This document shows, piece by piece, positions 1 through 10,474 of a stretch of DNA of 64,000 nt; the first letter of the stretch is position 1; every line of letters starts with the position of its first letter. Source of the DNA: Mesoplasma melaleucae (GTDB lineage: Bacteria; Bacillota_I; Bacilli_A; Mycoplasmatales; Mycoplasmataceae); the NCBI RefSeq assembly GCF_002804105.1, contig NZ_CP024964.1, positions 558,001 through 622,000 on the forward strand. Reading direction: 5' to 3'. The notes beneath the pieces are model-generated. The model had not been told where the DNA came from and ran no database searches. It saw only the letters and a program-made list of their open reading frames with translations. Made by a program: the position numbers and the translations under genes.

Positions 1-3000
1 CCAATTGACCATACTGACATATAATGTTCTAGTTAATGCATCAATATCTTCTTTATCTTCTTCTCTGATTAACACACCTTTAGCAAACTTTTTTGATAAT
101 TTACTAAATCATATTCAATAAAATAGCTTCCTTCAATGGCTCCTGAATAAACTTCTGAATGTTCATTAGCAACCACTTCAAAGTTATATCGATCAACTAA
201 TTTAATATGTAATTCATCAAAACATACATTTTCACTTTCATGATTATTTTGAGTTTTTGTCATTAAGACATCTTTTAAACTAGTTAGCATTTTAGCTTCA
301 GTATCTTTATCAATATCTAAAACATCAATACGACCTAAATCAATTGGATCAAGAATAACTTTAGTTAATTCTTTTAGTTTAATTTGAACAGGAACTTCAA
401 TATGTTGTTCTTCTTCAGATCTTGTTTTAATATATGTAAAGCCAACTTTTAAATTATTTACAGCAGTAATTTTGCCAATCCCAATATCTGGTTCGTGAAC
501 TGTTGGAGAAGTTGTTACTTCAAATGAAATATCTTTGATATTAATTTCTATTCAACCCTTCTTGTCTTGTAAGTATTCAAAAATATCTTCAGTTTTAGTA
601 TCTTCATAGAAGATAAAAGTTTTTTGTTCAGGTGGTTCACCTGTCATATATACAAATAAATCATCTTCTGCAAGATTACGAATTTTAGGAATTTGAATTA
701 CAACTTCAACACTTAAATACTCTGAGTTTTTATTACCTTTAAGTGTAATAATTCCAAATTCATCAACTTTTGAAATTTTAATATCAATTGATAGATCAGT
801 TTCATTAACTGAACCTAAACCTAAAATTAAGTTTAAGCGATCAATGATTTGATTTTCATCAATTAGGTTTGATACTTTACTAATATTGAATTTACTTAAA
901 TCATATTTCAACTTATTTATTTAAATGGTATTAGCATCACTTACTTTAGTTGAGCTTGGACTTTCTTTTACACCAATATAACCATCAACTCCAACTTTTG
1001 CTGGATTTTTTCTTTCAATATTAATATCATCATTTCAACTCTAGTCTTGTTACTTGTTTTTGCAATGATTACATTAATTAAATTAATAATTTCATCATCA
1101 GTTGATTCATTAGTTAATTCTTCATCTTCAAAATCTAAATCTTTTAAACTAATCGCTCCACTTGCTGGTAAAACAATTGTTTGTTCACCAGTTAAATGTG
1201 TAGCTCCACTGGTTGCTTTAACAATCGCTACTCCATTTTTATCTGCTATGGTTTTGTAATTGAGATATCTGTTTGGTTAGTAATTTTATCAAGTGAAAGT
1301 AAACTATTATTTTTTTCTGATTGTTGATAAATTTCATTAACAATAATGTTTTTAAAATATTCGTCATCTTCATTACCAGTAATTATTAATGTTGGGAATC
1401 TTGTTTTTGCGATATCATAAACTAAATGTGGGATTTCAATTGTTTGTTCATTCATCACTAATCTTGAATTATTTTCAGCTGAAATTTCAATTTTACCTGA
1501 TTCATCATAACTAGCTTTTTAAATTTCAATATGAATATCATTACTTTTAATTTTAGCTCATGTTACTTCTTTTAATGCATCTAAAATTTCAATATCTTTA
1601 ATATCATTTGAAATATTAATAATATCTTTAATTGCATTCTTATCATTTGCTAAATCAATTTTGGCATTATTAGTAGGTCTTAATCTAACAATTGAAGTAA
1701 TAACATTATTTGGTTGTTTTTCTTCATCAAAGAATTGTACATATAAGTCATATCTTTTATTTGCATCTTCATCAGGAATTTGAATTTCTAATATTGATTC
1801 TTTTTATCATCTTTGTTATAAACAACGCCATTTTCAATTGGTGTTTCTGTATCTTGTTCTGTTAATAATACTTTTGTAATATATGAATTAGCTGATAGTG
1901 TTAAATTTGGTTTTGACTGATTTTGGTTATATCATACAAATACTTCACCATTAGGTCCGATATTTCAATCTAATGCATTTGCACCAAGTAAATTAGAAGA
2001 TCTTAATGTTTCTTGGAACTTATCATTATGCACTCTATTAATTTGAGCTCGTTTAGTTTTTTTCTTTTCCTTTTGAATTAGTAAATTTATATGTTTCATC
2101 TGCTTGATACATTACTCCATAATTAAACATTCCACTATATATCTTGGTGTTGTATGATATTGTGCTGTTAAATTTGGATTTTTATAAGTTCCATCAATTG
2201 TATATTTTTAACCAACATATGAATTTGCTTTAACAACTGTTTGAGAATCATAAATCACATATTTAGTAATATCATTTACTCATTGCACATCTCTAATATA
2301 TCCATCTCCATCAAGATCATCAACACCAATATTATTGATTCAATCAACTCTTTAAGTTTTTGGATTACCATCTTTAATTTTCCTAATTTATGTGCTTCAA
2401 AAGTAGTGTCCTTGAACTAGAAACTCCAATATACATTCCTTCATTATCCACAAAAAGATCATAAGCTTGTCGATCATCTTTTAATTGTGTGATATTTTCT
2501 ACTTGATTATTACTATCTTTGTAAACAGCAACTTGTCCATAAACAACAAATATGTATCATTTAAATTCATTTCAACAGATAAAGTTGGATATTGCCCTAT
2601 ACTACTTCTAGTTGCTAATACAACAGAACTTTTATCATGTTCATAGTATTTTTAATTATTCAATCATTATTATTCTTATCCAAAGTTGTATATACAATAG
2701 AATGATCATTAGCATTATAAACTGCATCTTTAACTGTTCTTCCTTGCACATTGATTGGTTTAACTTCTTGTCCTGTGACTGGAACTTGTGTTGGTGGAGT
2801 TGGAACTAATAATCCAAGTATTCCACCAATAATAACTCCAATTCCCAACCATTCCACCAATAATACCATATTCACTATAAGTGTTTTCTTGTCATTCAAA
2901 AACAAAAATTACAGACTCACTAAAATAATATGTTGATTATTCATCACCATAAAAAATAGTTTGTCCTGAAACCTCTTGTTTTTTAGTTTTTTTTAGAACC

Positions 3001-3318
3001 TGGGCTAATTGGAACTCAAGCTGTTTCTTGAGTAGCCCCTGTTAATTGCGGATTCATTTTTGATCTGTATAAATAGTTATATTTTTTATCTCCAGTTCCT
3101 GTCCAGCTTGTGTAACCAGAATTTGTTTCAAAATATGATTGTCTAATTTTTGCACCAAAAGTCAATGCTGCCCTATTCATTGCTTCGTATTCTTCAATTT
3201 AAAATTGTTTTGTGCTAGATCCTTTATTTCTTAAATTTGAAAAGTCACTAGCTTCTAAAATGCCAAATGGTCCTTGCCCTACTGTTAGGGTAGTTAAAAC
3301 TCATAATAAGTATTTCAT
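1..3318 (-). pseudogene. Large surface-exposed protein gene, heavily degraded, running off the left edge
   Basis: Starting at 3318 the reading begins MKYLLWVLTTLTVGQG, a plausible signal peptide, but reaches an in-frame TAA near 3200 and then changes frame repeatedly. Readable pieces include 2660-2905, with a Gly/Val/Trp-rich hydrophobic stretch, and 1246-1458, 552-911 and 69-290, which look like beta-rich repeated segments with shared phrases such as KITAVNNLKVGF. At least six interruptions are visible. The 3' end lies outside the window. I recognise no named domain. The size, signal-like start and beta-rich repeats suggest a former cell-surface protein; that is inference. Confidence 0.6.
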
Positions 3319-3420
3319 CTAAAGTCCTCTTTGTTATTTCTTATATTTTTTTCATTATAATAATTTTCTGCTTTAAAAGTCAAATGGTGGAAATTATTCC
3401 AAAGTAAAAAAAGTAATTTA

Positions 3421-3927
3421 TTACTCTTCTAATTCTTTTACTTTAACTTTATTAATATAGTTAGTTACGTAGTATTTAAACTTTTCTTCGTCCATGTCCA
3501 TATTATCTTTTATCTTCATGTTGGCATCACAAATATTTCTACCTGAGCATAAAATTTTTAAAATGGCAATAATTGTAAATATTATTCAAGCACCGTACAT
3601 TACTCATCCAATATATAAATCTAAATTAGCAACTGGAAATTATGTAATAATTACTGGCACTAAGTATAATTCAATCATAATAAGAAAGATGCCACATAGA
3701 AATGAAATAAAGAATACTCAATTTAATTTTAAGTAACGATCTTTTCTTTTATTTTTTACATATTGTAAATACTTTGATTATTTTTCAGTTAAATTTTTAA
3801 TTTTTCAATGTTTATTAATACTTGAAAAAACTATTAAAATGACTCAAATGATAAGTGCGCCTATTGTTGTTCATAAAAATGAATACATTAAAGCTCCTCA
3901 TAATTGTCAACCTATTGCTAAAATCAT
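3421..3927 (-). pseudogene. Multi-pass membrane protein with two in-frame nonsense codons
   Basis: From ATG at 3927, preceded by GAGGT, the frame runs 168 codons to TAA at 3421 and keeps an open length divisible by three, but has two internal TAA codons (after NLTEK and after PVIIT). Hydrophobic segments (GWQLWGALMYSFLW, WVILIVFSS, WVFFISFLCG, GAWIIFTIIAIL) alternate with charged loops and the C-terminus is acidic (KVKVKELEE). Both stops could be one-base changes from TGA, the Trp codon here. No family recognised. A recently inactivated gene is more likely than an old relic because nothing else is damaged. Confidence 0.65.
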
Positions 3928-3978
3928 AAAAAAAATTACCTCATAAGATGATTATACAATTTATTATAAAATAATATT

Positions 3979-5345
3979 CTATTTTGCTAATTTAGTAATT
4001 GCTTTTGCATATATTTGAATCATTTTTTGTAATTCTTCAATTGTTGCATATTCATTATAGTCATGCATTGGTGATTCTTCTAAACTCATAACAGCTCCAA
4101 ACGCAATTAAGTTAGGCATTGTTTTAGCATAAGTCCCTCCACCCATTGCTTGAGGTTCACTAACCATATCTCCTATAATATCTTGATAAACTTGCATAAT
4201 GTTTTTTACAACTTCACCACCTTTTGGGAAATACACAGCATTTTCAATTCTATCTTTTCTATGATCTAATCCATATTTTTCAAATGCTTTTTCAATAATT
4301 GGGAAGAATTTAGTTTTAGGTTCTGATAAAACAGGAATTCTAAAGTTAAATGTAAATATTCCTTTATTATCTTTAATATCAATAATGCCAATGTTTTGAG
4401 TTAAATCACCAGTTTCATCAGAGATGTTATCAAAAATATTTGACATATTAAAGTTTAGGTGTGCTTCTTTAGCAATAAATTGAATTAAAGGATGTTTAAA
4501 ACCTAATTGATCCATTGCGAATGCTAAATATGAAACTGCATTAACACCAACATGAGGAGTTGAAGCATGACCCAGTTTTCCTTTAACAATTAATTCATCA
4601 CCATTAATTGAAGTGTAAATATCTTTCATTGTGTCTAATTTAGACTTAATTTCATCAATTCTAGGTCCTTTGTAAGAAACCTTATCACAAATCATGTTGT
4701 AAGCTTCTCCACCCTTAATTTCAAAATCACAAGGTACATTAGCAATTACATCCATGTTGTTAATTCATTTTTCAGCATATACACAAGGGAATAATCCATC
4801 AGGCACATAACCAGCAGATGCAATTCCATGATCTGCAACATATTTTTCCATACATTCTCAAGTTGTTTCTTCACTTAAACCAAAGATCATTCTAATTTTG
4901 TATGTATCAGATTTTCATCCGTAGTCTTTTAAGTATTTTAAAGCATATAAGTTCATCATTGTTGGACCTTTGTCATCAATAGAACCACGTCCAATTAACT
5001 TACCATCTTTTTCAATTGGTTCAAAAGGATTAGTAACTCATTCAGACATATCTCCTGTTGGAACAACATCTAAGTGACATAGAATCACATATAATTCTTT
5101 TCCTTCACCATATTCTAAAAATCCATATTTATTAGTTTCATCACGATAAGTTTCAAATCCTAATTCATTTCCTAATTTTAAAATAAAATCTAACGCATCA
5201 TTAACAACGCATCATTAACACTTTTTCCAAAAGGCATATTGCCAACTGGATCAGCTAATACTGATGGAATTTTAATTAATTCTTTTGTTTTTTCTAAAGC
5301 TTCTTTAAAATATTTGTCTAATAATAATTCTTTGTTAATTTCCAT
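3979..5345 (-). pseudogene. pepV: Dipeptidase of the PepV/M20 family, frameshifted by a 14-bp tandem duplication
   Basis: Zn-dependent cytosolic dipeptidase that frees amino acids from dipeptides. All M20 landmarks are readable: metal-binding HLDVVPTGD, bridging Asp in GSIDDKGPT, the catalytic and metal-binding acidic pair in GLSEETTW, and the late His in ESPMHDYNEY. At 5192-5219 a 14-bp sequence occurs twice in tandem; after residues GKSVNDA the frame shifts and stops within a few codons. Removing one copy gives a clean 450-residue protein, the normal PepV size. The rest of the gene has no other lesion. It lies 10 bp downstream of the J-domain gene, probably cotranscribed. Either recently inactivated or switched on and off by slippage. 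Confidence 0.85.
5192..5219. repeat. 14-bp perfect tandem duplication inside pepV
   Basis: Two adjacent copies of aacgcatcattaac (5192-5205 and 5206-5219). Fourteen is not a multiple of three, so the second copy breaks the pepV frame; excision restores it exactly. Confidence 0.95.
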
Positions 5346-5355
5346 AATAATCTCC

Positions 5356-6267
5356 TTAATTAACTTTGTTAATTGATTTTAAAAATTGATAAGCTCGATT
5401 GATTTCAACCATTTTTTCTTTTGCTTCTGGCGTTTTATTTTTATCTGGGTGATAAGTCATCGCTAATTTTCGATATTGCTTTTTAATTTCTTCACTAGTT
5501 GACTTATCTGAAACACCAAGTGTTTGATAAGCTCAGTTAACATCACTAAACTGATCAGATATTTTTGATTGATTAGTTTTTTGATAATGAAAGTATTGCT
5601 GACCATTGTTACTTGTAAACTTTTTATTTTGTTTTTGAAAAATTCCTGTTTGTCGATATAACTCATGAATTAACTGGTTAATTCCGTCTGATAATCAACC
5701 TTCTAATATATTTAGCATTTCATCAACATCAATTAAACTTTCACCTTTTAAAAAATCTATTTTACCTATAATTATTCTTGGTACAAACCCTTGAATAATA
5801 ACCTTCATATATATATTTAAAGATTCATTGTAAAATTTCATCAAAAAGTTTCGATTTTCATAATTATCTGTTAATCCAGTTTGGTCAAAAGCTTTTAATA
5901 ATTTTCTTTGTTCAGTTAATCAAAAATTTAATAATTCTGATTGTGTTTTTGTTAATTCTTTTATTACATCGTTTGTTGTTGTAAATGAAAAATTGTTGTT
6001 AGCTAAATATTCTTTTGTATTATTAAAATCTGAGTTAAACGGAAAGTCTTCAAAGCTTTCAAAATAATTATATTTTTCTATCAACACTGTTCTTTTAGTA
6101 TTACGCATTCATACTTTTCGATTAGTACTTAATAACTCTTCATTACGCTTCACCTGATCATCAGTTGATTCAATCCGGTTTCGTTTAAACGTGAATAAAA
6201 ATGTTATTGATCCAATAACAAATAATGCAACAATTATACAAACTATGATAATTAACATTTTTACCAT
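5356..6267 (-). CDS. Membrane-anchored J-domain protein
   Basis: 303 residues. One N-terminal membrane helix (about residues 3-26, KMLIIIVCIIVALFVIGSI) is followed by a charged cytoplasmic region and a C-terminal J domain with its HPD signature at about 273-275 (MTYHPDKN). J domains stimulate DnaK ATPase and recruit it to clients; an N-terminal anchor with a C-terminal J domain would place this co-chaperone at the membrane. There is no Gly/Phe region or zinc finger, so it is not canonical DnaJ. Start ATG at 6267; in-frame TGA codons are Trp. It is followed 10 bp later by pepV. Confidence 0.85.
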
Positions 6268-6310
6268 GATAAACCTCTTGTTATTTATATTATTTTAACA
6301 AAAATAAGCA

Positions 6311-6338
6311 AAAAAAATTAGTCAAATATTCGACTAAT
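6311..6338 (-). terminator. Rho-independent terminator after rpmA
   Basis: On the minus strand a 7-bp stem (ATTAGTC/GACTAAT) with an 8-nt loop is followed by a run of T. It ends the rplU-prp-rpmA operon. Confidence 0.85.
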
Positions 6339-6356
6339 TATTATTTATGAATATTA

Positions 6357-6644
6357 TTATTCAGCAGTAGGTACAACTTTAACTTTTGTACGTCCTTTTC
6401 CGAATTTTTCATATTTAACAGTTCCTGATACTAAAGCAAATAAAGTATCATCTCCACCACGACCTACATTTTGACCTGGGTGTATTTTTGTTCCTCTTTG
6501 TCTAAAGATGATTGAACCTGCATTAGCAAATTGCCCATCAGCTTTTTTAGCTCCTAAACGTTTTGATTCTGAGTCACGACCGTTTTTAGTTGACCCTACT
6601 CCTTTTTTAGAAGCGAAGAATTGTAAATTTAATATAAAACGCAT
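6357..6644 (-). CDS. rpmA: 50S ribosomal protein L27 with cleavable N-terminal extension
   Basis: 95 residues. L27 lies near the peptidyl-transferase centre. Typical body motifs are [18 protein letters not shown] and [19 protein letters not shown]. The N-terminus [15 protein letters not shown] carries the Firmicutes-type extension, which is cut after the Phe-Phe pair by the protease Prp, encoded immediately upstream. Without that removal L27 cannot adopt its functional N-terminus. Third gene of rplU-prp-rpmA; 1-bp gap from prp. Confidence 0.97.
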   Translation of the reverse strand: MRFILNLQFFASKKGVGSTKNGRDSESKRLGAKKADGQFANAGSIIFRQRGTKIHPGQNVGRGGDDTLFALVSGTVKYEKFGKGRTKVKVVPTAE

Positions 6645-6645
6645 A

Positions 6646-6960
6646 TTAGTATACCTCCATAATTTCTATAAATTGTTTGTATTGTGATTGAATTGTTGAT
6701 AATTGAATTTTCAACATTTCTAACATTGTTTGTAAAGATTGATTTTCTAAATTTTTATTTTTAATAATAACTTTATTTTCTAAAACTTCTAAATCAATAT
6801 CTTTTGAAAAATGAATGTCCAAAGCATTTAACGCTCCAAAAGTAATTCCTGAAACAGCTGCGCACACAAGATCTTGTCCATATGGTCCTGATTCTGCATG
6901 ACCAGATATTTCAACTTGAATAATTAATTCACTCTCATGTTTAACTTTGACTTTAATCAT
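6646..6960 (-). CDS. prp: Ribosomal-processing cysteine protease Prp
   Basis: 104 residues. Prp cuts the N-terminal extension from L27. The catalytic His and Cys are visible in [20 protein letters not shown] (His in SGHA, Cys in DLVCAAVS), the family hallmark. Encoded between rplU and rpmA as in Bacillus and Staphylococcus, with only 2 bp separating it from rplU and 1 bp from rpmA. Confidence 0.95.
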   Translation of the reverse strand: MIKVKVKHESELIIQVEISGHAESGPYGQDLVCAAVSGITFGALNALDIHFSKDIDLEVLENKVIIKNKNLENQSLQTMLEMLKIQLSTIQSQYKQFIEIMEVY

Positions 6961-6962
6961 AA

Positions 6963-7262
6963 TTAAGCTTCAATTTTTTCAATTTTTACTTTTGTATATG
7001 GTTGTCTGTGACCATAAACTTTATTAACATTTTTCTTTGGGTGGTATCTAACTACACGAATTTTTTTACCTTTACCTTGTTTAACGATTGTACCAATAAC
7101 TTTAGCACCTTCTACTAATGGGCTTCCGAATTTTCCATCAACCATTAATACTTCTTCAAAAGTAACTTCAGTGTTTAATTCACCATTTACTTTTTCGATA
7201 AAGATTTCCATTCCAGCTTCAACTTTAATTTGTTTTCCACCTGTTTTTATAATTGCGAACAT
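6963..7262 (-). CDS. rplU: 50S ribosomal protein L21
   Basis: 99 residues. Begins [17 protein letters not shown] and ends with the basic block [26 protein letters not shown], both typical of L21, which binds 23S rRNA. First gene of rplU-prp-rpmA. Preceded by GGAGG and by a structured L21 leader that probably allows autoregulation. Confidence 0.97.
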   Translation of the reverse strand: MFAIIKTGGKQIKVEAGMEIFIEKVNGELNTEVTFEEVLMVDGKFGSPLVEGAKVIGTIVKQGKGKKIRVVRYHPKKNVNKVYGHRQPYTKVKIEKIEA

Positions 7263-7345
7263 ATTTATCCTCCATTTAGACTCGCCTTAATACGTGAGAT
7301 ATCAGGATATCTGCTTATGTACGTATTAGATTAAGAGCGGTTGAA
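7263..7345 (-). ncRNA. L21 leader RNA (cis-regulatory)
   Basis: In the transcript upstream of rplU, AATACGT pairs with ACGTATT around an internal hairpin (AGATAT/ATATCT with a short loop). This nested fold directly before rplU matches the position and general shape of the Firmicutes L21 leader, which mediates feedback by the ribosomal protein. The family assignment is from position and structure, not a covariance search. Confidence 0.65.
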
Positions 7346-7364
7346 ACTTGATTTCAACATTTAA

Positions 7365-7393
7365 ATGATACTACAAACCAATTTATAATTCAA
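7365..7393 (-). promoter_or_regulatory. Promoter of rplU-prp-rpmA
   Basis: On the minus strand TTGAAT, a 17-nt spacer, then TATCAT, about 20 nt before the L21 leader structure. Good sigma-A-like match in a good place. Confidence 0.6.
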
Positions 7394-7429
7394 CTAAAGA
7401 GATTAACTACTTATTAGATTTATACGTTT

Positions 7430-7822
7430 TTAACCAAAATACTTATTAAATACAAGATCTTTAACTACATTTGCATCAACATTAGCATTTAAAGCTTTTG
7501 TTGTGTCTAAACCATTACCTGTATTCATCAGACTGTTATCAAATGATCTCATTGTTTCTAATTTAACAACATTTTCAGAAATATTATTACTTGCAGTTAA
7601 TTTAACAGAAGTCGTATCATCAAACTCAAAACTAGATCCTCCAATTTTAAACTTGGCTTTATCATGACCTTTTGCTGCTTCAATATAAGCAAATGGATGC
7701 ATTGCCACATCAATTACAAAATCACCAACTTTACCAACAATTGAACCGATTCTATTTAATAAAGTTCCAGATGCTGCTACTTCTTTAATATCTTTTAATT
7801 CATTATCTTTTATCTTTTGCAT
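7430..7822 (-). CDS. Small protein of unknown function
   Basis: 130 residues, start ATG at 7822 with GAGGT upstream. The N-terminus (MQKIKDNELKDIKEVAASG) is charged and amphipathic and resembles leaders of the double-glycine type, although the end is Ser-Gly. It is followed by an alternating Gly/Val/Ile segment (RIGSIVGKVGDFVIDVAMHP) that could associate with membrane. There is no signal peptide with lipobox. No export ABC transporter with a peptidase domain is visible nearby, so a bacteriocin-type role is only a guess. The frame is intact although its 3' flank neighbours decayed genes. Confidence 0.6.
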   Translation of the reverse strand: MQKIKDNELKDIKEVAASGTLLNRIGSIVGKVGDFVIDVAMHPFAYIEAAKGHDKAKFKIGGSSFEFDDTTSVKLTASNNISENVVKLETMRSFDNSLMNTGNGLDTTKALNANVDANVVKDLVFNKYFG

Positions 7823-7954
7823 AAATACCTCTTTTCTAACTTCATCTTGTTATTACGAAAAAAAATAAATTTATTTAAGTTTATCAAAAAATAAAAAACC
7901 AGAATTTTAATTTTCGCAAAACTGTGATTAATTTATAAATATATGAAATATTTT

Positions 7955-9409
7955 TTATAATACTTCGTTTGGTACAGTTACTTGTATTTTTGAAATATTA
8001 ATTCTGGCAATATATGTGTCTCTTCATCCACCATTTTCTCAGAAAATAAATTTAACTCCACTTGAATTTTGATAATTAAGAGTGATACATAAAAAGTTCA
8101 TTTCATTTTTAAATTTATCTTTTTGTAAAAATAACTTTAATCAATTATTTAAATAAGTTGAACGGGGTTCACCCATACTAACAATTTCTTTTTCAAAGTT
8201 TTATAAAAATGTTTTTCAAAGTCTATCTTCAATTGCACGTTTCAAACTATTTTGTGCATCAGTTAAATTACCAATTTTTTTTAATTTTATTAAAAAAAAC
8301 TAACATTTCTTTTTCTTTGTTTTCTTTAAGTCATTCAGAAATTAATATTTTAGCATCGTATTTACTTCAATATCCTGTATCACCTTTAGTACCTTTGTTA
8401 CCTATTAAAGATTTTAATCAAGCTCCTTGTCACCTTCAAACCCTTGTTCAACAGCTATTTCATAAGCACTTTTACCATTGGTTCCTTTTTTACCATCAGT
8501 ACGTCTTTCACCTTTTAAAGATTTGAATCAAGCAGCACGATCACCACTAAATTCAGCTTCAACAGCTACTTCATAAGCACTTTTACATGCTTTACCATTT
8601 TTACTTGGTTTTTCAACTAATGATTCTAATCATTTGTCTTTGATACCTTGGAATCTTTGTTCAACAGCTATCTCATAAGCTGTTTTTCCATTAGTTCCAT
8701 TAATACCATGAGTCCCTCTAGATCCATCGGTTCCATTTTTACCATTTAATCATTTTTTTTTTTTTTTTGTGATCCATGAAAACCTAGTCAACTGTAATAC
8801 CGTATGCACTTTGACCATTAACTCATCAGCACCCTTGATTCCTTTTAAAGATATTAAAAAAGTATCACGTCACCACCAAAGCCAGCTTCAACAGCAACTT
8901 TATAAGCACTCTTAACTTGTTTTCCTTCTTTACCAGGTTTTCCAACTAATGATTCAAGTCACTGATCTTTACTTCCTTGAATCTTTGTTCAACAGCTATC
9001 TCATAAGCTGTTTTTCCATTAACTCCGTTTTTACCATCAGTACCTTTAACCCCTTTTAAAGAATTTAATCAAGCAGCATGACTACCTTCTTTTCCTTCTT
9101 TACCTTGACTTCAAACTAATCATTCAAGTCACTGATCTTTATTTCCAACAAAACAATTATCAACTGCTATCTCATATGCAATCTTTCCATTGTTACCATT
9201 GATTCCATCTTTTCCCATTAACGACTTTAATCAAGCATCTTGATTACCTTGAAATCCAAAATCAACAGCTATTTCATAAGCACTTTTACCAAATTTACCT
9301 TGTTTTCCTTGATCACCTTTGTCACTTTTTGTAGGCCCATATGCAACAGTCGTTCCTACTGTTGTTGCTGTTAACCCTGAAGCAGCTAAAACGTTAATAA
9401 TTTCTTCAT
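7955..9409 (-). pseudogene. Collagen-like repeat lipoprotein, degraded
   Basis: From ATG at 9409 the reading is MKKLLT, then a one-base deletion; the shifted frame continues LAASGLTATTVGTTVAYG, an obvious lipoprotein signal peptide whose lipobox Cys is now Tyr. About seven units of roughly 40 residues follow, built as Gly-x-x collagen-like linkers (DKGDQGKQGKFG) plus SAYEIAV, GFxG and AWLKSL, a unit also seen in phage fibres and surface proteins of Firmicutes. Many frameshifts and stops follow, including at a 16-T run (8753-8768). The C-terminus ISKIQVTVPNEVL ends at 7955. Probably a former adhesin-like surface protein. Confidence 0.8.
8753..8768. repeat. 16-bp homopolymeric T tract in a coding region
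   Basis: Sixteen consecutive T (A on the coding strand) in the collagen-like pseudogene, where the surrounding units would need only a few. Such tracts slip easily during replication and are also prone to sequencing error. Confidence 0.9.
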
Positions 9410-9678
9410 GTACCATCCTTCCTTTCCTTAATTTAAATAATAAAAACACGTTCCATTACTTATTACCATTGAAAAAAAGCAATTTAGAATTTTTTGAGTA
9501 CATGATTTCGCAAACATACTTTTATATCTAATCACTTATAGTTATACACCTTACTTACCTGGTTTAAACTATTTTCTTTTTTTTGCTTAAAGATAAATTA
9601 ATTGCGCAAAATTTTTATCAATTTCAAATAGACAATATCTTAAAAACTTAATATATTTTTTTCAACCGTTTAATTTTC

Positions 9679-9991
9679 TTAAAATTCAATTCCAACTTCA
9701 TTAATATCATAAAATTTTACTTTTCTTCTAAATGGTTCAAAAGTTTCACTCATTTTATATTTAAAAACTAAATCATCTAAAATTATGCCACAAGCAGTTA
9801 TTTTTTGGTACTTTTCATTTGAATATAATGAAATTTTTGGTGAATATATAAAGAAGATATCTCATTTTTTCATTCTTGATAAAGGTACTTTTTTATCATG
9901 ACAAACTTGTAATATATTATTTTTAACAGCTATCTACTATGATTTTTGATATAACAGCTATTCAAAAACTTTTATTTTGATTTGATTTCAT
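9679..9991 (-). pseudogene. EVE-domain protein fragment, frameshifted
   Basis: Starts MKSNQNKSFWIAVISK, then loses frame; the remaining frame gives LQVCHDKKVPLSRMKKWDIF, FIYSPKISLY, GIILDDLVFKYKM and EPFRRKVKFYDI before TAA at 9679. This matches EVE (PUA-like) domains: the Cys-His/Lys patch, the RMKKGD-like turn and the FxPFRR motif. EVE proteins bind modified bases in RNA or DNA. A normal EVE protein is longer (about 140 residues), so the C-terminal part is missing as well. Its ATG is 4 bp from the marR stop, so it was the third gene of that operon. Confidence 0.7.
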
Positions 9992-9994
9992 TAA

Positions 9995-10474
9995 TTAATC
10001 TTCCACCTGATTATTTTTGTTAATCTTGTTTAACAATTCTAAGAAAGTAATATTATCTTCTTCATTTAAATAAAAAAATATTTTATCAATTTTTTCAACT
10101 AAAGGTAAAACTTTTTCAAGTTTTTTAATTCCTTCTGGTGTCAAACTTATATTGTTAGATCTTAAATCATTTTCTGATTTATTAATTTCAATCAAATCTT
10201 TTTTCATTAATAATTTAAGAATTTGAGAAATTGTCATTGCATCAATTCCTGAAAAATATGAAATTTTCTTTTGATTGATTTCTTGTTCATTTTCATTTTT
10301 TTGTTTTAAATAATAAATGCTAGCTATAACAACAAATTGCGGATGAGTTAAATCGTATTTTTCAAGTTCTTTTTTAAGTTTTGAAAATCACATTGAGTAA
10401 ATTTTTATAAAATTAAATTTAACAGAATTTTTTGATTCATTTAAAAAATCAATTTGTTTATTTTGATTCAACAT
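9995..10474 (-). CDS. MarR-family transcriptional regulator
   Basis: 159 residues. A winged-helix fold is indicated by LTHPQFVVIASIYYL, the recognition region KISYFSGIDAMTISQILKLL and the wing DLIEINKSENDLRSNNISLT, followed by TPEGIKKLEKVLPLVEKID, the MarR dimerisation helix. Such regulators usually repress their own operon and a small-molecule-handling partner. The start overlaps the last 17 bp of the upstream SRPBCC gene, so the two are translationally linked; a broken EVE gene follows. Confidence 0.85.

Noticed and set aside
1047-1259. Plus-strand ORFs over 1-3.3 kb, 8.2 kb, 25 kb and 46.3 kb
   Set aside because: They are complements of minus-strand coding sequence with no ribosome-binding site or recognisable product.
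9231-9449. An N-terminus MVHEEIINVLAASG for the collagen-like gene, looking like a second double-glycine-type leader
   Set aside because: The other frame gives MKKLLT followed by LAASGLTATTVGTTVA, a standard lipoprotein signal peptide broken by a one-base deletion; the MVHEE start is a frame artefact.
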